DNA of 64,000 bases from Aquila chrysaetos chrysaetos (lineage: Eukaryota > Chordata > Aves > Accipitriformes > Accipitridae). The stretch spans positions 24,284,932 to 24,348,931 of the forward strand of contig NC_044016.1 in NCBI RefSeq assembly GCF_900496995.4, in the 5' to 3' direction. Made by a program: the position numbers and the translations under genes. This document shows positions 36,405-48,604 of the stretch, piece by piece (the first letter of the stretch is position 1; every line of letters begins with the position of its first letter). The notes beneath the pieces were generated by a model. That model worked only from the letters and a program-made list of their open reading frames with translations, made no database searches and was not told the origin of the DNA.

Positions 36405-37020
36405 AGCAGCACCTGAAAAGGGTAGAGAGTATTGTATCCTTTTCTCCTTGAATATTATGTGCAGTTCTGGTTTTCCACATCAAAAAAGTAAAACTAGAAG
36501 AGGGAAAAGTGACAAGGATACGTACAGTTATTGAAAAACAAATGAAGAAACTTCTGCAGGAGCACTGAAGACACTTTTCAGCCTAAAAAAGAGATATAGC
36601 ATGTACACTATTGGTGCACATGCTAAAACTAGGGCAGCATAAACAGCTCAGAGAATATGACTAGGAAAAGATTGTTTGCTCTGTCTCAATACAAAAACAG
36701 GGGAGATATCAAATAAAAAGCTGTCAGGGTGAAAGCATACCAATGGTGATACTTATACATACCAAATCTTTGTGGAAATCATTGCAGATGTTGTGTAGCC
36801 CAACAGGTTTTTGTGACTCGTGAAACCCTTGGAAATACAGTCCACCAAGGGCTGTTGAAACAAACCTCCCATCTCTGGCTCAGAAATCCCTGAACTGCAG
36901 GTCTAGGTGAAACATTGTCTATCAATCACAGACACTTGGGTGAAGGAGGGAGAAGCCAGGGCTAACTTCCTTACAGATTTATAAGTGATTTCTAATCTCT
37001 CTGGAGGTTCTATGATTGAC
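36405..37020 (+). mobile_element. Ancient CR1-like LINE 3' region
   Basis: The plus strand follows the CR1-type 3' non-coding and C-terminal region in order: GTGCAGTTCTGGTTTTCC, AAACTAGAAGAGGGAAAAGTG, CACTTTTCAGCCTAAAAAAG, CTCAATACAAAAACAGGGG, TTTGTGGAAATCATTGCAG, ATGTTGTGTAGCC, and then CCACCAAGGGCTGTTGAAAC with TGGCTCAGAAATCCCTGAAC. In the family these are the cagttctgg, ttcagcct-agaaaagag, aactcattgcc-ggatgttgtg and atcaagggctatta blocks. Divergence is high and there is no open frame. The adjoining younger CR1 tail appears to have landed next to or inside it. Confidence 0.68.
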
Positions 37021-39454
37021 AGAAAGACCACTCTGACTGGCCTTACCTCAGGAGTAATGTTAACTGAGTTTAAAATTTCATAGGGAAAAGATAAAGCAAT
37101 AGTGAACTAAAACACCTCATAAAAATAACAACAGAAGAAATAAAATTAGGAATCCATAGAACTTGCGAGGATTAACCTTAGCATTTCTGGCAGGGGAAGA
37201 AGGGAAGATTATTTGGAATCTCTGCTGAAGCTTTTATATAAAAAAATCTATAAACCATGCTACATTTACATGATTCTTGAAATTAGTAAACTGGAAGAGC
37301 CCATGGATACCCAGTGCCAAAATCCACAGCAATTCCAGCTCCTTAACTGCAAAGTTTTGAATATCTCAGCAAAACATTTTATTTCATAAAATAGCTGTAG
37401 AGAAGTCAAATCAACAAGCAACTGATAATGCAGAGAGTATGAAGTGTAAGAAATTTCACTTCTGTCACCAGAGGAATGGCAGAGAAGAAAAAGTACCTTC
37501 TATCATACTTCTCTTTCTACAGGAGAATAAAAAAGCCCCGTGAGTCACCACGGCACTCCATTGCCTGCCACATTAATTGTTAGAGCAGGAAACATCACAA
37601 GGAAATGTGAAGAGCCAGAAGCAGCAGAAATATTCTTGAAAAAGCTGGAAAGTGAATTGCATTACAAGTTGGACTCCAACAAAGATGAACTCACTGAATT
37701 TGAAGAAATACCTTAAGACTGCTACCCAGTAATGAAAAAAGCTAATTGGAAAAAGATTTAAAGGAATAAGGAATCTCTGGAGGAAAAGAGAGGAAATAAA
37801 AAGACAAAAACCAGCATAATATGCAACAGAAAAAAAAGGAAAGTATTCCAGGTAAAAGACAGTTTCGACAGTGTAATTCATGGTATTATTATCATTATAG
37901 TGATATATTGCACCCTAGAAATACCTGTTCCTCTCAGGTGACTATAAAAGGTTTCTAGTCAGCTACCTCAGATGTAGGTATTTTTGTTTTGTGTCTAGCA
38001 TTAGGGGAGATAAATGCCATGCTGGGTCTTCAGCACCCTTAAAAATTTATAACCACTGGACTCTAATCAGATTCTGCAGCCCTAGGATTCCTTTACTCTA
38101 CATTTTTACTCTTTCTTTTCTTTTTGCTAGAAAAAAAAATTTCCAGAAAGATGGTCTGAATAGCACTATACTAGGTGTTAGTATTACTCTGTAGGTGTCA
38201 TACATTACTTTATGATATAGAAGATCTGAGATCAACTCTTTAGTCTAAATCAGAGCACAGACTTGAATCTTGTTCTTCCATAACCAGAGTCTGTGCCCTC
38301 ACTGTTGGCATGTCTATGGACTTGCTCGTTGCCCCTCCCATTTTGACTAGAAACTTCATCCTGGAGATGAAAAAACACTGTTTAAATAATTTTCTGTTAA
38401 AGTTATGTCAAAACTAGCATAACCTCGCACACACAAAAAAAAAATCCTTTCAGAAAAAAAAAAATGTCCCACAACAAAAAAAAATTAATTGGAAAATCCA
38501 TTCTTAGACCTCTGATGACATTTTTAAAACAAACAATGGAAATATATGTAAGAGGAAACATAACCAAGGGGAGATGAAGCTGCTTAAGTTTGTAAATGCC
38601 TGTGGATAGTCCAACGCAGTCACGTCTGCTGAGTTTAAGTGTGGAGGCCCTCGTGTTCCCAGGAATGGATTCCTTGGTGCTACGACATCAGATGACAACT
38701 TCAGTAGCACCTCCTTCCTATGCTAGAAAGGGAGGTAATCACTTTGAATCCTAAATCTCACTAAAACTTGTGTGACTGGACTTGTTATGTGACATGAAAG
38801 AAATGAGGTCTGGCTCCCAGAGAGGAGAAACTGCTGCACTGCCAATACAGAAGTTGGCCAGATCCTGTGATCTCAGAGCTACACTTATACTTTGAAGGGA
38901 CTCTGATAGAGCAAGTGCTTCCTAATCCACGCTGTCTCTGAAGAAATCCGGTATTTACCTGTGAGAACAGCTGTTGTGCACTTAGTGATATGAAGTCCTT
39001 GTTAGCTGTGTTGCTATTAATATGTTCTTTTCTGGGTGCATGCATCGTTTTTGCTTTGGCTTCATGACATCTCTCTTCCTCTCTCCAGACAGGGTTTCAA
39101 TTCTCCTACTAATTAACCTCTTTTTGGCAAACAAATGTATTTCATTAAAATACAATGCATTACTGGGGAGGAAGGAAGATTCAACTAATCAGGAATTATA
39201 TATCATGCTGTTTTTAGGGGGACATGGTAGACTTAGACTGGGATACTGCCAACCTCAGATTTAGAGGTGGAGAGAACTAACTTTAGGTTTCCAAGTCAAA
39301 TAAATAGTAATAGCTCCTCCTGTTGTCTTCCAAAGCAAATGCTTAGTACTTGAAAGAGAGGTAACCATAAAAGGTTCAGGGCTTACCTCTCACTTCTTGG
39401 GGTTGTTATTATAGCAAAACAATAATGATGTGAAGAAAGGCTAAATTATGGCAT
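37021..39454. other. Non-coding DNA, nothing recognised
   Basis: 37582-37713 contains a 44-codon Lys/Glu-rich plus-strand frame; its complement gives a Phe-rich 102-codon ORF. Neither has support. Three short A tracts lie at 38432-38485. GGCCAGATCCT at about 38855 may be another trace of the MITE-like family. Confidence 0.45.
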
Positions 39455-39459
39455 GGAGG
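39455..39459. repeat. Target-site duplication GGAGG, left copy
   Basis: Five bases immediately before the LTR's TG. The same five bases follow the LTR at 40039-40043. Confidence 0.88.
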
Positions 39460-40038
39460 TGTCCTGGTTTCGGCTGGGATAGAGTTAACTGTCTTCCTAG
39501 TAGCTGGTACAGTGCTGTGTTTCGGGTTCAGTATGCGAAGAATGTTGATAACACTGATGTTTTCAGTTGTTGCCAAGTAATGTCTAGTCTAAAGTCAAGG
39601 ATTTTTCAGCTTCTCATGCCCAGCCAGCAAGAAGGCTGGAGGGGCACAAGAAGTTGGGAGGGGACATAGCCGGGGCAGCTGACCCAAACTGGCCAACGGG
39701 GTATTCCATACCATGGGACGTCCCATCTAGTATAGGAACTGGGAAGTGGGGGCGGGGAATCGCCGCTGGGGGACTAGCTGGGTGCTGGTCGGCGGGTGGT
39801 GAGCAATTGCACTATGCATCATTTGTACATTCCAATCCTTTCATTATTGCTATTGTCATTTTATTATTGTTATCATTATCATTATTAGTTTCTTCTTTTC
39901 TGTTCTATTAAACCGTTCTTATCTCAACCCATGAGTTTTGCTTCTTTTCCCGATTTTCTCCCCCATCCCACTGGGTGGGGGGGGAGTGAGTGAGCGGCTG
40001 CATGGTGCTTAGTTGCTGGCTGGGGTTAAACCACGATA
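39460..40038 (+). mobile_element. Solo LTR, ERVL-type (avian endogenous retrovirus)
   Basis: A 579-bp LTR starting TGTCCTGGTTTCGGCTGGGA and ending GGGGTTAAACCACGATA. It belongs to a family I recognise as very common in bird genomes: CTAGTAGCTGGTACAGTGC, TTTTTCAGCTTCTCATGCCC, GCTGGAGGGGCACAAGAAG and CCCCCATCCCACTGGG are hallmark blocks. An ATTAAA poly(A) signal lies at 39907-39912, after an ATT-rich stretch. The family's TATA box is degraded (TAGTATAGGAAC). The terminal CA has mutated to TA. A perfect 5-bp duplication (GGAGG) flanks it, consistent with ERVL-class integration, and no internal viral genes or second LTR are present, so it arose by LTR-LTR recombination. The plus-strand ORFs at 39448-39911 are artefacts of this LTR. 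Confidence 0.93.
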
Positions 40039-40043
40039 GGAGG
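40039..40043. repeat. Target-site duplication GGAGG, right copy
   Basis: Exact partner of 39455-39459; it sets the right boundary of the LTR. Confidence 0.88.
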
Positions 40044-43000
40044 CCAGACAAGGTAACAGCTGAGACAGAAGCAGGAATGTGAGCCATGGTAATAGCTCTT
40101 CAGTCTGGTGGAAGGGATTTTAATTACATGTCTAAAACTCTGGGACTTTGCAGCATGAATAAAAATTTCAGATCAGTGTAACATTAACATGGAACTGTCA
40201 TTAGAGGTTAAGTAACAGAGTTTGACCCAGTGCCTTTTATCATTGCTAGAAAGATCATGCTCACTCTATTTTGTTTTTATTTAAACCAGATAATATTTTG
40301 TCCTTTATTTCAACAACTTTAAGAAACTTATATATATTTGGAGGGTGATAGTGGTTTTTTCCAATTTTTGTTTTGCATGTGTTGTCTATGTGCAAAAGGT
40401 TATCCCTAAGGCAAACTATGAGGGGAACAGGAGGTCCCTTGTCATCTCTTTGTAATGTAGTAGTCATTACATTTAGCCTCAGATTTATAGGAAAATCCCT
40501 TTCTAGCTTCTCAATTGCAGTGAAAGTGGTCAAACGAGCGTGTTGTAATTAAGCACTTAAAAATAGAGCCTTGTTTGTCTATAGGTCTTCTGGCTCTTAG
40601 GTTTGAAGAAGTACTAAGGAAAAAGTATATTAATTCCAAGTTTTTAATGAGAAGATGACTTTTCTTACAATGGGACAAAAACCATAACAAGTAAATGAGA
40701 AATTGAAAAACTGATTTCCAAATGGAGTGTTACAAAGTACCTGTAACAAGAGACCTGAGAGAAATGCTTTGAAAAACACTTGTATGATGTTTGAAAATAT
40801 GAATGTAGCATCTGCTTCTGAGTGCCTAATTTACACTGACTCCTTGCAGCCATGATAGAAAGACAAGGTGAAAAGTCATAGTCATAGTTTTCCTAAAAGG
40901 AGAGCACAGGCATACTTGCCCTGTGGGAACAATAATGGCAGACTGAAATAATTCAATTAGTTGTCAGTTTGTATCAGCTGAAGCCTTGTCTAGACTTGAT
41001 TTTTTTTTTTTTTTTCTGGTTAGCTTGTACTCTTCTATGTTAAAATACCTAGTGTTCTCAAACAATATTCTTGTTGCCAATCCAGTTTTCTTGTACAATA
41101 ATAAACCCATAGTGGAAGTAGCTTTCAGTGAGAGGTGATGACTTCTACAACAGTGAAGTTTATTTGTAAAGGGTGGCTGAGCATGTGCAAAGTCCTCTAC
41201 TGTGGTCCCCTGCTACTGCCAGGTCATGTTGGCTAGACCAAACTATGCTATTCAATGCTACTTTACAGCCGGCCACAGTCTATTCTGCATGAGTTCAGGT
41301 ACCTGAATCAGATCTCATGCCTGAGGTTGTGGACTTCAGTTCTCACATGCAATCGTGTCAGTGCTCAGCTTTCTACGTAGCTATCTGAACAAAACTGAGG
41401 TCACGACGATGCCACAATAAAGGCACTCTAGATGCATATAGATATGTGAAGGAAAGCAACATGTTTTACGGGAGACTTCACTAAATGAATATCTACCATA
41501 AGGAGATGGACTGTACACTTGTGTGAGATCCCGTTGCTGAGGTATTGCATTTGGTCAACACCATGCACACCTCAGTGGTTGCCACCCATGACGTGGGACA
41601 GACAGAGTTTGTCACTGAAATCCAGGATCTGACTGGAGCACTGCAGGCTCAAGGGATCACAGCCAGGAAGTCTTGCTAGAGCTGCAAGGGTAACCCTGCC
41701 AGGGAGGAGAGTCATGTGCAGGAGCTAGTGTAGGCAGGGAGACGTTAACACCTTGGTGCTGTGCTATCAGGTGTCTGCCACTATAGGATACGCTTCTTTG
41801 CTTCTTTTTATCTTCTTGCCTTTCGCTCCCCAATATTTGTTTCATAAAATAGAGGCGGCATGCAGGGAAGTGCTGGGTAGAAAAGTGGGTCAACTCCATT
41901 GCTTAGTGTATGTGAGAAATTAATGTGCTCTCTATTGCCTCAAACTGAGAGGAAGCAAACATATCTGCATATTCCCTTGACATTTCCTGGCATATATCCA
42001 GGAGCTGTACTAGAGATGTACAGGCTTCCAAGTTCTTTTCTTTGTATTGCTACATCCATACCCTACATCAATGTCACTTGCTGTCCCCTGCTTACTGCTC
42101 CTCATACTTTGACATTTGCTCTTCTACTTCCTTCCTCCTCCTACCTCCAAAAGCCCCAAATCAGCCTCAGCCAAAATGGCAGCACAGTGTGGATTAAGTA
42201 TTAGGTTTAAAAGAAGTACACTTTTCCCTGTTGCAGTAATTACAGGGAAAAAATAAAAAACATTCTGAGCCTTTAACCAACATGAAGTATGATACGGTAA
42301 ACCAGCCAAGTCACACAACACACAAGTTTCCAGCAGAGAAAGATATTTTGGTTACTGCAGAATTCTAGCTCTTTTGCAGCACCCATTATGTTGATCCATG
42401 AGTGTTTTCTTTTTAGAAAAACAAGCCAGAGAATATGCTTTAATTTGATGCACAGATTGTGTGGCAATGCAGTTCACTTGGCACTTTCCATAGTGCCTGT
42501 GATTCTCCTTCACCCTGTTCCCAGCTCTGAAAACACCATTCTGGCAAATGAGCTCACTACATAGTTTCTCAGCTGGACCGGCATCTCTTCAATAGATGAT
42601 GTTTTCATTGTTGGAGGACACACCTAATGTGTTTCATTCTCCAAAGCAGGGACAGCCTACTGGAGCGTCCCTGCACTGATCAGCCTCTTTCAGTGGCACC
42701 GCCTTTAGAAAAAAATTCTATATGCACCCTGAGGGAGAAATGAAGAGTTTGAAGAAGGGAATGGAGGAAAGAGAGAGAAAAAAAGAGAGAAAGACAAAGA
42801 CATGGTAGAGTCGTCACAGACACAGCTGAGGAAGATAATGATTCTGTAGAAAGAGGCTCCCTGGAAAGCATGGTGGATACCATGATGAGAGACTATAAAA
42901 GAGCCTATATAAACATCTCCTGTTTAATTTGTGTTTAAGGTTTTAACTTGGCACATGATTGTGGATGTTTAATAATACTTTTTACTGGTCACAGATATGC

Positions 43001-46000
43001 ATTTAATCCTTTTCTTTTCTATTGTTCACAGCATTTAATTTGGCATCCTCATTGTTATTTATTAAAAATTCATTGAAAATGTCTTTGCATTCATAGGTTC
43101 CAGTCATGAGCGATTCATTAAAATGCCCACCTTCACTTCACTAATTCATTAAACAATTCATTAAAATGCCTGCATTCACTGAACCTTCAGATGCTTTATT
43201 TTAATCTCCAAATGTGCACAGTGTTAAAATCCCCATACACAGTACACTAAAATCCCCACATGAAGCATGATAAAAGTTTTATAACATTGTACCTACTCCT
43301 TAATACACATGTTAATCACAATTAAATCTTATATGGAAAGCTGTGCACATTGTTCACAAGTGGCCTTTAAACTTTAGAAGAGGAGTGGAATACGTTCCTC
43401 ATTTTATTCCTACCATTAAATGTAGCATCTCAGAGTAACATTTTCACTGGGTCACCAGTCCAGCCATCTGCACGCTTCCTTCCTTAATTTCACAAAAGTT
43501 GAACAAGTCTCAGCAAAGAGCTGTTGTAAGAGCTTGGGTTCCCTTAACAGCCTCTTCCTTTCTGCCTCATACATCCTTACTTCTTATCCTCTGAAGTTAG
43601 TGCATCACCAAAAACCTGTTTGAATCCAACACTACAAAACTGCACACCAGGGTTTCTTACATGCTGCCTCAAAAATGCCCGTAGAGTGGATGGATGAAAC
43701 ATGAGATATGCACAGTTTGGCCTCCAGCCCTCCAAATGGTTTTGTCTTAGGGTCATCCTCCCAGAACATGTAATATGCAAAATGCCAGATGCAAATGCAA
43801 GTTGTGTACAGCACAATGGCAGAGCAAGGGCGCTTTGAAGGCTTGACCAGAAAAGGGAGGGCTGATCTCAAAATGTGCCAGTGCTGGGTGGATGTGAATG
43901 ACTCCAAGTGCAAGAACGTTATCCGCAGGACAGCGTGGCATGCACCACGCATGGAACTCTCCTTGTGAGTCACTCAGTGGAGGTTTGGAAAAGCTGGACC
44001 ATGTTTCAATTATAAACATGTGCTAAGAATGGAGATGTCTCCTCCAGATGAGTGCCTGAATAATTTACAGCTGCTTTCTCAGTGAGACTCCCCTGTAATG
44101 TCTTCTTATATAAATATTAGTTTTTGCAAACACAGGGTTTGAAAACCATCTGGCCAACTCTAAATTTCTTTGCTTAGCAGTGGCGGTAGTGTAGCACTTC
44201 TTACGATGGGCAGTGCCTCTTGTAGTAAGAAACACAGGTGTGAGGTGTGAAGGCTTGCCTTTCAATGTCCGCTTTTGCTTTCATCTTCATTTTTTATCTA
44301 CCACATGATATAAAGACTGCAAAATATCAAGCCACACAATATGGTAACCAAAATGTTTGGGGCAGAAAGCTTGATTTTAAGGAATGCAAAAGGGTACGTT
44401 TATAGGAGAAAAAAAGTAGACAGGATTAAAAAAATCTATGGTCTGAGAAGTGACCAGACTAATACAGATCTGTGGTGTGTGAATGAAACCCTGATTGTAT
44501 TTCCTTGTTTGATGGTGAAATAACAGTTCTGCATTTTGGAGGAAAGAATCTTCCATGTTAACAAATAGACATAAGTGACAGAAATAATGAATATCCTTAG
44601 AGTCAGACCAGAAAAACAGGAACCGAAGAGTAAAAAACAAAAATTTGTATTTACATATTTTTTGGCAAAAAATGTAAAATTATATGCTTACTTTGCATAT
44701 TCATATACTATGACTGACAACTGAAGAAATCATCCAAGTGGTTAATGATCATCATTCTCATGCATCATTGAACAATATGTGCAGTGATCTATAATTATTT
44801 TTCATACATGTGAAGTCTATAACTGTTTAACAAACTTTTCAAGAAATTATTCCTGATATGGTTTTCCATAGAGAATAAAATCTCCCAGTTGCAGTTTTTA
44901 AAACCCAGCAGCCTCTCAGCATTGGGAGAATGGTGTAGTTTTCTGACTTCTCCAAGCTGTGAGTGTGAAGCAGCATCCTTTCTGGGAAGCCTGGGGACAA
45001 ATTATTCCCACTGGGTAGAATTGAGCAATGCTTTTGAATAGTCAGTTCATCAAAAATGCAATTTGGAGGATACTGAAGTGATTTGTGACATATCGACCCA
45101 TAATCTCAGCCAAAAAAACCAAAAAAATAATGGGGAGGGAGAGGGGAAAGAGGTGCTGGAAATGTTGAAAAATAAACCACAGATTTTCATTTTAAGACTG
45201 ATCAATAGGTTAGGAAAAAAACAGTGTAAAAGAAACAAAACAAAAAAGAGCTAAAGAATCCTAAAAAATTCAGTTCATTTTAACACAGTTTCTTACTGTT
45301 GTTCAACTGATAAACAGAAAATTCAGATATTCATGTAGCCCTGCTCCGCGGGGGCTGGTTACAAGCAGGGTCTTGAGGCAGCCTGTTCCCTCGCACAGCC
45401 AGACTGTCCCATGTGCTGGCTAGAAATAGTAGAGCTGTGGTAACACTTTCTGACATCATGTCCTTTTATCTTCACCTCAGTTGACTCATTCCCTGAATTT
45501 TTCTAAGGGCCAGCATTACACCTATGACTTGTCTTTGCAGAAGTAAAGGACAAACGTTCTGCATAAACTGCAGTGCTCCCACTCCTCTCTTCCTGAAAGT
45601 TGTTCCAGAGCCTGTCAAAACCTGTGCCTTCAGCGTTGGTGGATTAATCTAATCAGTGCTACCACCTCTATGGACCTGGACATGGAGGACACACTGGACA
45701 TTGTAATCCTAACCTGAAAATATATTTCCTTACAGAGAAAAAGAGGATGTTGGTCTATTCCACAAAACAACTGAAACAACTCACTGTGCAAAGTTGGCTA
45801 GTGAGTATAGTTATTTTGGCAAATATGTGTTTTTGAAGATTGGGATTGTTTTTCTACATAGTTACTGGTGTCTGTTTGGCAGCCTAAGACATGTTTGCAC
45901 CACTGACTGTAGAAACTGCTTTTAACTTTTATCCTGTTGCTTCCTTTGGTGGCTTGAAGCATGCAAATATACTCACTCACCAGCCCTCTTCTGTGCCAGA

Positions 46001-46769
46001 TTTGACAGAAACTAGTTCTCACTTCCCCCACCTTTATATGGGAACTGTCATCTTCTTCGTGCTAAAAAGAAAGTCACATTTATAATATACCTTCATTTTC
46101 ATAAGGTGGCCTATTTGCGGCATGAATAATTCCTTGTTCTGCAGATCAGCAGCACTTCATGGTTTCACATTCACCTTCCCCCTCAACTGTCCGTGTGGAA
46201 TGCGATGGTATGGGATGTCCTGGGTTCAGACTCCTCTCTTCCTGCAAACATATAATTTGACAAACCACTGCATATACTGTACTTCACAGTACTATGAAGA
46301 ATTTCCTGCCAGCTAAATTCTCTTTTGACATTTTGCAAATCAACCAAAATTTACGCCCAGCAGAAGACTGATTTAAAAAAAATCTTGCTGATGACCACAT
46401 TCTATTAATGGTTCTTGCTTTCACTCCTGTATTGCAGGTTATCTTTTATCCTGTGTCTGCCTGGAAGCTTATTTGTGAACAAAAGCTCATTCAGTTTTTT
46501 ATGTAAATACAAAGTTCAAATTCACTTTAGAAAGTAGTTGATTTCAGAACTAAAGAGAGCTAATAAGAGCTATGATGGTTTCTATTAAATTATATTTTTG
46601 CCAACATATCAGATCCTGAATTTGAAAGTGAGGTTGCTTGTGTATAGCGATATATTGCATACTAATTTGCTCCAGATACGCCCTTAGAGGGATAATAAAT
46701 CTAGTCTTTCAATCCATCCAGAACCTTTACTTTAAGTGCCTGCAATTTTTCATCTTGATGGCAGCGGGT
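40044..46769. other. Long AT-rich non-coding stretch
   Basis: No gene was recognised in 6.7 kb. Items seen: a T tract of 16 at 41000-41015; a GA-rich simple stretch at about 42760-42802; two TATA-like boxes 12 bp apart at 42893-42914; and a degenerate local repeat of ATTCATTAAAATGCC words at 43105-43175. ORFs such as minus 43632-43973 (113 codons) and plus 41899-42204 (101 codons) have no motif or splice support. Confidence 0.5.
41000..41015 (+). repeat. poly-T homopolymer (16 T)
   Basis: Simple T tract with no associated insert identified. Confidence 0.85.
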
Positions 46770-46825
46770 ATAATCCAAAGCCCAGTGAAGTCAACAGCAG
46801 TCTGTTCATCAAGTGTTTGGAATGT
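46770..46825. mobile_element. Palindromic MITE-like remnant, copy 4
   Basis: TAATCCAAAGCCCAGTGAAG, TCAACAGCAGTCTG, then TTCATCAAGTGTTTGG. The arrangement is the same as in copy 3 (atccaaagcccattgaagtc...), with an imperfect inverted second half. Confidence 0.5.
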
Positions 46826-47484
46826 GGGCCAAGGATCTGTCTTACTGTTTTTTTTTTTAAGGCAAGCTATTCAAATGATAACCAAGCAAGTCCATCATCA
46901 TTATTTTGTTCAAGTTCCTTGCTGGAACCCAGTTGTTGTTATGAGAGCATAGTGGTTAGGTTTTGTTTAAGCAGGAGAATACAACCTATACAATGTGCCT
47001 TTGGAGTCAACTCAAGGTGGCATTTCCATAGACACAAATTTCACCACAATCTTTTGAGTATTTTGTGAGTGTATAAAATGGATGGCAACCAATAGGTGAG
47101 AAATAGCACCTCTAGCTGCCCATCCTGCAGTCTCACAGGCTTTTTCAGCTGTGAAAATTATTGGCCTGTTAAGGGATATTTCCATCGTATATGCTGAAGA
47201 CATGTTGAATGGACAGAGATTTATGGAAAATTTTCTTTAGAAAAATCTTCCTAGCATGTTACTGAAATGCAGTGGTTCCCATAAGCAGTTTTCTGGATGC
47301 TGTATAACAAGGTTAGCTTTGTTTTAATATGGTTCTCACTGGCACAGAAAATCTTTGTTTTTTAGTTGTCAGCTGCTCTGGGCAAAGAGTGTACGGTATT
47401 TTGCAAACTCCCAAAGTGACATGCTGGATGAATATTGCCAACAGTAGTACTGAGACAAGACAGTCACCTAACTATGGCAGAGCT
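46826..47484. other. Non-coding DNA, nothing recognised
   Basis: Contains the overlapping ends of 104- and 110-codon plus ORFs that start at 46638 and 46736. They run through the MITE-like remnant and are not considered genes. Confidence 0.5.
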
Positions 47485-47640
47485 TCACAGAGAAAAGATT
47501 TACTAGGTCACCTAGTCCATGTTCTTTCTCCCAGCAGGGAGTATTAGACATCATGCAGTCCTATTTTAAGTGTCCAAAGCAACAGATGTAAACAGCTTCT
47601 GCAGCTTCACAATCTTCTTTCATTTATCAATTTTATCCAG
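47485..47640. mobile_element. Possible ancient CR1/L3-like or SINE fragment
   Basis: AGGTCACCTAGTCCATG, CAGCAGGGAGTATTAGAC, TCCTATTTTAAGTGTCC and CAGCTTCTGCAGCTTCAC follow, loosely, an old amniote repeat whose consensus contains ggtcatctagtccat, ttttaaatgtcc and gcttccac blocks. Divergence is high and the orientation is unclear. Confidence 0.4.
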
Positions 47641-48382
47641 TTGTGCCTAGTTAATTCTTGCTGTAGTATCCAGCATCATCTTGCTTCCCCGGCTATTTCT
47701 TTGTTTCAGCATACGTATTTGCCAAATTTTGAACTGCAGCTGATATTTATTTAGCGAGGAAAATAATTTTGAGATTATGACCCCTTAGACTATCCACACT
47801 CTTGTTCTTTAACAAGTGGATTTTATCACTTACTCCCATGTTATTCCCCTCTCTCTGCCCTTGCCCTTGTCCTTTCCCTGCCTCTCAGATGCGCTTGTAG
47901 CTTGTGTTAGATTCAAGCAAGGGAAAGCAGTTCTCCATGACTTGATACCATCAGATCAGGATCTGCCTAAAAATGTGTGCTATACAGATACTATGTTGTA
48001 TAGTCTCTCCTGACTTTTAGATTTGCTGCAGAAATCTCTGAGTGAAGTTTTGTACCTTATGTTATGAAGCGGGAAAGGCAGAATAATCATGAATGTTCCT
48101 TCAGACTGTAATGCTTCTGTGCATCATGCATTTCTGCAGCACCTTACAAAATGAAATGGACTGACTTCCTTGGCCAAACAGCAATACTTATTAAAAATAC
48201 TAAAATTAACAAATGAGTACAGTAACCTGAGTTCTCGAAAGGCCTTCAAGGAGTTGGTACTGTTACTACTCATGCTCTCCTAAAACAAAACAACCCCATT
48301 GCTTTTCTAAACTGCATGCTGTGTTACTCCTTCCACAAAAGAGAGACCAGATGCTGTCATGTAACCATTTTTACTGTCCAAT

Positions 48383-48388
48383 TTTATT
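48383..48388 (-). terminator. Poly(A) signal AATAAA
   Basis: AATAAA on the minus strand 36-41 nt after the stop codon of the terminal exon at 48424-48604, with a T/G-rich stretch roughly 50-70 nt further on. This is the expected layout for a 3' end with a very short UTR. Confidence 0.6.
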
Positions 48389-48423
48389 TGTCATAAGTGA
48401 TCACCAGATAGAAGAGACATTAG

Positions 48424-48604
48424 CTAGGTTTGAAAATATTTTTCTTTGACATTGTAAGCACCAGGGCTTTCAAACTGAGTTTTCAACAAGGGCTGATCAT
48501 ATCTCAGCTTGCCTGGCTTCCTAACTGCCATCAGGATGTTTTTGTTCCAGTTGGCTTTGGGACTTGTTCTATCATAACTTAGCATGAGAGCATTTGGGTT
48601 TGTG
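48424..48604 (-). CDS. Terminal exon of an unassigned protein, PG-motif C-terminus
   Basis: On the minus strand an excellent acceptor (CATCAACATCTTTCAG) is followed by 1 nt completing a codon, 59 codons and a TAG stop, then AATAAA 36 nt later. The peptide starts TNPNALMLSYDRTSPKANW and ends SPGAYNVKEKYFQT. The SPGAYNV word resembles the PG-x-Y repeats of sperm-tail PG-rich (STPG) and related cilia or flagella proteins; that is a weak inference from one motif. The frame remains open about 60 codons above the acceptor, so a longer exon or a retrocopy is possible. Upstream exons of the parent gene should lie at higher coordinates on the minus strand; none was identified in the window. This is the best genic signal seen. 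Confidence 0.55.

Noticed and set aside
37573..37881. Phe-rich 102-codon minus ORF resembling a membrane protein
   Set aside because: Complement of an A/G-rich stretch; the hydrophobicity is a composition effect and no splice or start context supports it.
39448..39911. 73- and 85-codon plus ORFs
   Set aside because: Inside the solo LTR at 39460-40038.
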